A stretch of DNA of 64,000 nucleotides from Nocardia sp. NRRL S-836 (GTDB taxonomy: Bacteria; Actinomycetota; Actinomycetes; Mycobacteriales; Pseudonocardiaceae): positions 1-64,000 of the forward strand of contig NZ_LGDY01000093.1 in the NCBI RefSeq assembly GCF_001279525.1, written 5' to 3'. Each line of letters begins with the position of its first letter. The first letter of the stretch is position 1. The notes below the pieces were generated by a model. The model worked only from the letters and a program-made list of their open reading frames with translations. It made no database searches and was not told the origin of the DNA. Position numbers and translations under genes: made by a program. Positions 60,786-64,000 of the stretch are shown here, in pieces.

Positions 60786-61595
60786 ATGATCGCTCTCATC
60801 ACCGGCGCCACCCAGGGCCTCGGCCTCGCGCTCGCGGAGGGGCTCGCCCGGCGCCTCACCCCGCGGGACACCGTCTACCTCACCGGCCGTGACGCGGGCC
60901 GGGTCGCCGCCGCCGCCGAGACCATGCCGGCGGGCGGCGCGCGGGTGCGGGGCGAGGTGCTCGACGTGGCCGGTCCCGTCGACCGCTTCGCCGAGCTGCT
61001 GCGGCAGCGCCACGGCGGCGTCGACGTCGTCTTCGGCAACGCCGTCATGCGCATCGGCCCCGACGACGACCCGCGCGCGATCATCGACGACTACACCCGG
61101 GTCAACAACTTCGGCACCACGAGGCTGCTGACCGCCTTCGCGCCACTGCTGAACGACAACGGCCGCCTGATCGTCGTCGCCAGCTCGCTGGGAACGCTGC
61201 ACCACCTCGCCCCCGTGCTCCACCGGCGGTTCACCGAACCCTCCACACTGGACGAGATCGACGCGGAGATCGCGCGGTGGCGTGACGACATGAAGGCGGG
61301 CCGGTTCGGCGCGTGGCCCGCGTTCGTCAACATCCCCTCCAAGATCGGCCAGGTCGCCGCCGTCCGCGTGCTCGCACGCCAGCGCCGTGAGTCCGACACG
61401 GCCCGCGGCATCCTGATCGCCGCCGCCTGCCCCGGGATGATGAACACGCCCTCGTCCGCGCTGTGGTGGGACGTCAGCACCGCCCCCACCCCGGACCGGG
61501 CCGCCGTGCCGCTGCTCGACCTCGCCCTCGGCCCGGTCAGGCCGGAGCACCGCGGCGAGCTCGTCCGCGACGGCGAGGTGCTGCGGTTCAGCTGA
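60786..61595 (+). CDS. Carbonyl-reductase-like SDR lacking the catalytic tyrosine
   Basis: A 269-residue protein with the cofactor motif TGATQGLG and the extra segment of about 40 residues before the active site that is typical of carbonyl reductase 1. The serine pair lies in VASSLGTL at 132-135, but the catalytic YxxxK is N182-I-P-S-K186, with asparagine in place of tyrosine. The NNAG motif is changed to GNAV. Normal reductase activity is therefore doubtful; it could be a binding or regulatory protein, or use another residue. The divergent LysR gene probably controls it. The last 8 bases overlap the TetR gene. Confidence 0.78.
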   Translation: MIALITGATQGLGLALAEGLARRLTPRDTVYLTGRDAGRVAAAAETMPAGGARVRGEVLDVAGPVDRFAELLRQRHGGVDVVFGNAVMRIGPDDDPRAIIDDYTRVNNFGTTRLLTAFAPLLNDNGRLIVVASSLGTLHHLAPVLHRRFTEPSTLDEIDAEIARWRDDMKAGRFGAWPAFVNIPSKIGQVAAVRVLARQRRESDTARGILIAAACPGMMNTPSSALWWDVSTAPTPDRAAVPLLDLALGPVRPEHRGELVRDGEVLRFS

Positions 61596-62178
61596 GCGGC
61601 TGGTGCAGCCCGTGCACCGCCTGGTCGAGCAACGTCTGGATGACCGCCTCGTTGTGCTCGGTCCGCCCCGGCGTGATCATGCGCGACGAGGCCTCGACCA
61701 TGGCGTGCACGAGCATCGCCCGCAGCTGCGCGCGTTGCACCCCGGCGGTCTTGAACACCGACACGAGCGGCGCCAGCAGGCGTTCGTGCTCGGCCCTGAT
61801 CTGCTCCCGCGCGGCGTCCGGCAACGCGTGCGCGGACAACGCCACGACCGCGCCGTGGCTGCCGTCGGTGATGATCGCGAGCTCGGTCCGCACGTACGCC
61901 TCGATCTTCTCCGGCACCGTGGCGGCGTTGCTGACCGCGTCGTCGAGCTTGTCCGCCCACTCGGGCAGCGCGTCGGACACGATCGCGGCGACCAACTCCT
62001 CCCGCGAGCGGAAGTACTCGTAGAGGCTCGGCCGCGACAGGCCCACCCGCCTGGCCAGCGCCGCGAGCGTCAGCGCCTCCGCGCCCTCGGACGCCACGAT
62101 CTCGCGCCCCGCGTCCAGCAGGGCGCGCAACCGGTTGGCGCGGTGCTCGGCCACCGTGTCGGCGCTGATCCTCGGCAC
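61588..62178 (-). CDS. TetR-family regulator
   Basis: A 196-residue TetR repressor: HTH at residues 15-60 (GAEALTLAALARRVGLSRPSLYEYFRSREELVAAIV), followed by a helical ligand domain with TELAIITDGSHGAVV. Start is a GTG. It is divergent from the monooxygenase-fold gene, which is the likely target, across 82 bp that include an inverted repeat. Confidence 0.87.
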   Translation of the reverse strand: MPRISADTVAEHRANRLRALLDAGREIVASEGAEALTLAALARRVGLSRPSLYEYFRSREELVAAIVSDALPEWADKLDDAVSNAATVPEKIEAYVRTELAIITDGSHGAVVALSAHALPDAAREQIRAEHERLLAPLVSVFKTAGVQRAQLRAMLVHAMVEASSRMITPGRTEHNEAVIQTLLDQAVHGLHQPLS

Positions 62179-62224
62179 GGCCGAATCCTAGCGCGCTTGC
62201 TTTCCCGACGGGCAGTAGGAATAC

Positions 62225-62244
62225 TTCCCGACAGTGCGTCGGAA
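62225..62244. promoter_or_regulatory. Candidate TetR operator
   Basis: TTCCCGAC (62225-62232) and GTCGGAA (62238-62244) form an imperfect dyad 17 bp before the ATG of the monooxygenase-fold gene. A second TTCCCGAC occurs about 22 bp upstream. Position fits repression by the adjacent TetR protein. Confidence 0.4.
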
Positions 62245-62260
62245 TCAAGGAGGGCCCCGC

Positions 62261-62590
62261 ATGTTCATCGCGACGAACCGCCTGTTCGTGCCCGCCGAGA
62301 GGGCGGAGGAGTTCGAGGCCCACTTCCGCAGCAACATGCGGACGTTCCTGCCGGGGGTTCCCGGTCTGCTGCGCAGCACGCTGCTCAAGCCGACCCGCGA
62401 GGACCAGCCGTACGTGTCGGTCAACGAGTTCGAGTCCGAGGAGCACTTCCGCGCCTGGGTCGCCTCCGACTCGTTCCGCGAGGCGCACAAGCGCAACCGC
62501 GGCATCGCCCGGCACGTGACGGGCAACGCCGTCGAGACCTTCCAGCACGCCGAGGACCTCGTGTTGCCGCAGCAGCGCGCCGAACGGTAG
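62261..62590 (+). CDS. Antibiotic-biosynthesis-monooxygenase-fold protein
   Basis: A 109-residue ABM/IsdG-type ferredoxin-like protein (MFIATNRLFVPAERAEEFEAHFRSN, GLLRSTLLKP, YVSVNEFESEEHFRAWVASD). The histidine in SFREAHKR fits the ligand position in heme-degrading members, though small quinol-forming monooxygenases share it. AAGGAGG precedes the ATG. Probably repressed by the divergent TetR protein. Confidence 0.8.
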   Translation: MFIATNRLFVPAERAEEFEAHFRSNMRTFLPGVPGLLRSTLLKPTREDQPYVSVNEFESEEHFRAWVASDSFREAHKRNRGIARHVTGNAVETFQHAEDLVLPQQRAER

Positions 62591-62606
62591 GCAATACTGC
62601 CCCGGC

Positions 62607-63115
62607 ATGGGGGAAGACGTGCGCTTCCGGGTGCTCGGACCGCTCCGCGTGGAGCTGGACGGGCACCCGGTCGACGTTCCGGAGGGCCGCAACCGCACCC
62701 TCCTCGCCACGCTGCTCGCCCGTGCGAAGGAGGTCGTGCCGTTGCACGGGCTCGGCGACCCGCGGGCCGTCCGGACGGCGATCAGCCGGTTGCGCAAGGT
62801 GCCGGGACCGGTCGGCGCATCCACACCCACCCGACCGGCTACCTGCTCCGGGTCACCGGCTCCGACCTGCTCGACCTCCGCGCGTTGCGCGAGCAGGGCC
62901 GCTACGCCGAGGCGCTCGCGGTGTGGCGCGGCGAGGCGAGCACCCTCGACAGCACCGCCTACACCTTGCACCACCTCGGCGACACGCACCTAGCGGCCGG
63001 AGCACCGGCCCAGGCGCGCGAGGTGTGGGAGCAGGCCGTCGAGATCGACGAACGCCTCGGCCACGCCGGCATCGCGAAGGCCCGCCGACGTCTCACAGGG
63101 TGGGCAGCAACGCCT
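62607..63115 (+). pseudogene. Relic of a SARP/AfsR-type regulator
   Basis: It starts VRFRVLGPLRVELDGHPVDVPEGR, the classic opening of SARP (OmpR-type HTH plus BTAD) regulators, and continues RTAISRLRKVPGP. A frame change near 62815 moves to RIHTHPTGYLLRVTG, DLLDLRALREQGRYAEALAVWRG, then jumps straight to a TPR-like end (STAYTLHHLGDTHLAAGAPAQAREVWEQAVEIDERLG). About 170 residues remain of a protein normally of 600 or more: the BTAD middle and any NB-ARC part are deleted. The end runs into the 3' end of the opposing DUF305 gene. Confidence 0.7.
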
Positions 63116-63695
63116 TCATCCGGTTGATCTCGTCCGTCTGGGTGGCGACGACGTCGTTGGCCATCTCCTCGACCGCGACGTTGGTCCCGGCGCCGAGCAC
63201 CTCGGTCGCCATCTGCAGCGCGCCCTCGTGGTGCTTGATCATCAACTCCAGGAACATCCGGTCGAAGTCCTTGCCGCGGGCCGCACCGAGCGCGTTGAGC
63301 TGCTCCTGGGTGGCCATGCCCGGCATCGAGCCGTGGTCCTGGTGGGTACCGGCCTCGCCGTTGGCGCGCTGCCACTGCTTCATGGCGCCGATCTCGGGTT
63401 CCTGCGAGAAGCGGATGCGGTCGGCCAGGCCCTTCACCGTCGCGTTCTCGGCGCGGTCGGGGGCGAAGCGGGTCATGGCGAGGGCCTGCTCGTGGTGGCC
63501 GATCATCATGGCCACGTACCTGCGGTCGGCGTCGTTGGGCGGAGCCGGGATGACACCGCTGACCTGCGAGGGCGCCAGCGTGGGAGCGGAACCACCCGGC
63601 GTGTCCGGCGCGATGACCGGCGCGGCTTCGGGTGCGGACGAGCAGCCCGCCAGCAGGGCGACCGTCGCGGCGATGACCAGAACCCCAGAACGCAT
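63093..63695 (-). CDS. DUF305 lipoprotein
   Basis: A 200-residue exported lipoprotein (MRSGVLVIAATVALLAGCSS, lipobox LAGC). The DUF305 four-helix domain has the two histidine motifs MMIGHHEQALAM and LMIKHHEGALQMA plus methionine-rich stretches (HGSMPGMATQ), which fit a ferritin-like copper or metal-binding protein. The ATG at 63695 opens the signal; in-frame upstream codons belong to the promoter region. It is divergent from the gene at the window end. Confidence 0.88.
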   Translation of the reverse strand: MRSGVLVIAATVALLAGCSSAPEAAPVIAPDTPGGSAPTLAPSQVSGVIPAPPNDADRRYVAMMIGHHEQALAMTRFAPDRAENATVKGLADRIRFSQEPEIGAMKQWQRANGEAGTHQDHGSMPGMATQEQLNALGAARGKDFDRMFLELMIKHHEGALQMATEVLGAGTNVAVEEMANDVVATQTDEINRMKALLPTL

Positions 63696-63871
63696 GCCCC
63701 GGACAATACAAGTCGGGCGGAAGCCCAGCGGTCGAACACGTGGTCGACGGTGTGTCCACCCCGTCCCCCAACCCGGACAGAAGCGCAGAACCCTCCGAAA
63801 GACGCTGGCCTTTAGCAAGGCGAACGGGTGATACTCCCCCTCACCAACCCGGAGTGAGAGGGGGCACAGCT

Positions 63872-64000
63872 GTGACTTCACGCGCAACGACCGTTCGGCG
63901 CAGGGCGCCGATGGCGGTTCTGGGGGCGCTGGCGCTCACGCTGTCCACGTTGACGGCACCCGCCCTGGCCGAGCCCGACCTTCCTGCCGACGGGGCAGGG
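63872..64000 (+). CDS. Partial secreted protein at the window edge
   Basis: The open frame begins with a GTG at 63872 preceded by GAGAGGGGG, and shows a Sec signal: basic VTSRATTVRRR, hydrophobic AVLGALALTLSTLTAP, and an ALAEP cleavage site near residue 33. Only 43 codons are inside the window, so the product cannot be named. Confidence 0.7.
   Translation, partial: MTSRATTVRRRAPMAVLGALALTLSTLTAPALAEPDLPADGAG

Overview
The window is very GC-rich, gene-dense bacterial DNA with many GTG starts and 4-bp ATGA/GTGA gene overlaps. The gene content points to an actinomycete, most likely of the Pseudonocardiaceae (Lentzea, Saccharothrix or Actinosynnema type). The markers are a phosphatidylinositol-mannoside gene set, a conservon (cvnABCD), an F420-type LLM-class oxidoreductase, XRE/DUF5753 regulators, NB-ARC ATPases and the actinobacterial EF-G2 paralogue. 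I saw no rRNA, tRNA, CRISPR array, insertion sequence or prophage.

Layout. 0.4-2.5 kb: EF-G-like GTPase behind a repetitive spacer. 2.5-7.0 kb: malonate/methylmalonate-semialdehyde dehydrogenase, omega-aminotransferase and a divergent PucR regulator. 7.0-11.9 kb: accessory genes (secreted peptide, MerR/TipAS regulator, methyltransferase, NB-ARC/TPR ATPase, RDD membrane protein, Tat-exported hydrolase). 12.0-16.8 kb: NCS1 permease, beta-ureidopropionase, dihydropyrimidinase and LLM oxidoreductase. The 2.5-7.0 and 12-16.8 kb blocks together make a reductive pyrimidine/beta-alanine catabolic pathway interrupted by the accessory genes.

16.8-24.5 kb: the envelope-lipid set thrS-HIT-pgsA-patA-pimA-NUDIX, read leftwards and broken by an XRE regulator and a small membrane protein. 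24.5-25.6 kb: small unknown genes. 25.7-34.6 kb: acyl-CoA synthetase, then a FadR-type regulator, SDR, aldehyde dehydrogenase, gamma-glutamyl hydrolase, glutamine-synthetase-like ligase and a divergent APC permease. This is a gamma-glutamylation route for a polyamine or ethanolamine, and it contains a striking 24-bp repeat array. 34.6-37.8 kb: LysR/NTF2 pair, membrane protein and 3-hydroxybutyryl-CoA dehydrogenase. 37.8-41.5 kb: conservon. 41.7-45.3 kb: secreted beta-propeller, a decayed regulator, DUF5753 regulator, a short NB-ARC protein and an MmpS-like lipoprotein.

45.4-55.5 kb: purine-catabolism regulon with PucR, HIU hydrolase, three-subunit xanthine dehydrogenase, 8-oxoguanine-deaminase-like amidohydrolase, guanine-deaminase-like protein, NCS2 permease and XdhC. 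Uricase and OHCU decarboxylase are not present here. 55.9-59.7 kb: ABC exporter with a two-component system whose kinase and regulator genes are separated by a 54-bp tandem-repeat array. 59.8-64 kb: LysR/SDR pair, TetR/monooxygenase pair, a SARP relic, a DUF305 lipoprotein and the start of a secreted protein.

The most unusual features are coding-compatible minisatellites in or beside operons (periods 24, 54 and probably 63 bp), a carbonyl-reductase-like SDR lacking its catalytic tyrosine, relic regulators flanked by duplicated 3' ends, and a pyrimidine pathway without a recognisable dihydropyrimidine dehydrogenase but with a co-transcribed flavin/F420-class oxidoreductase.
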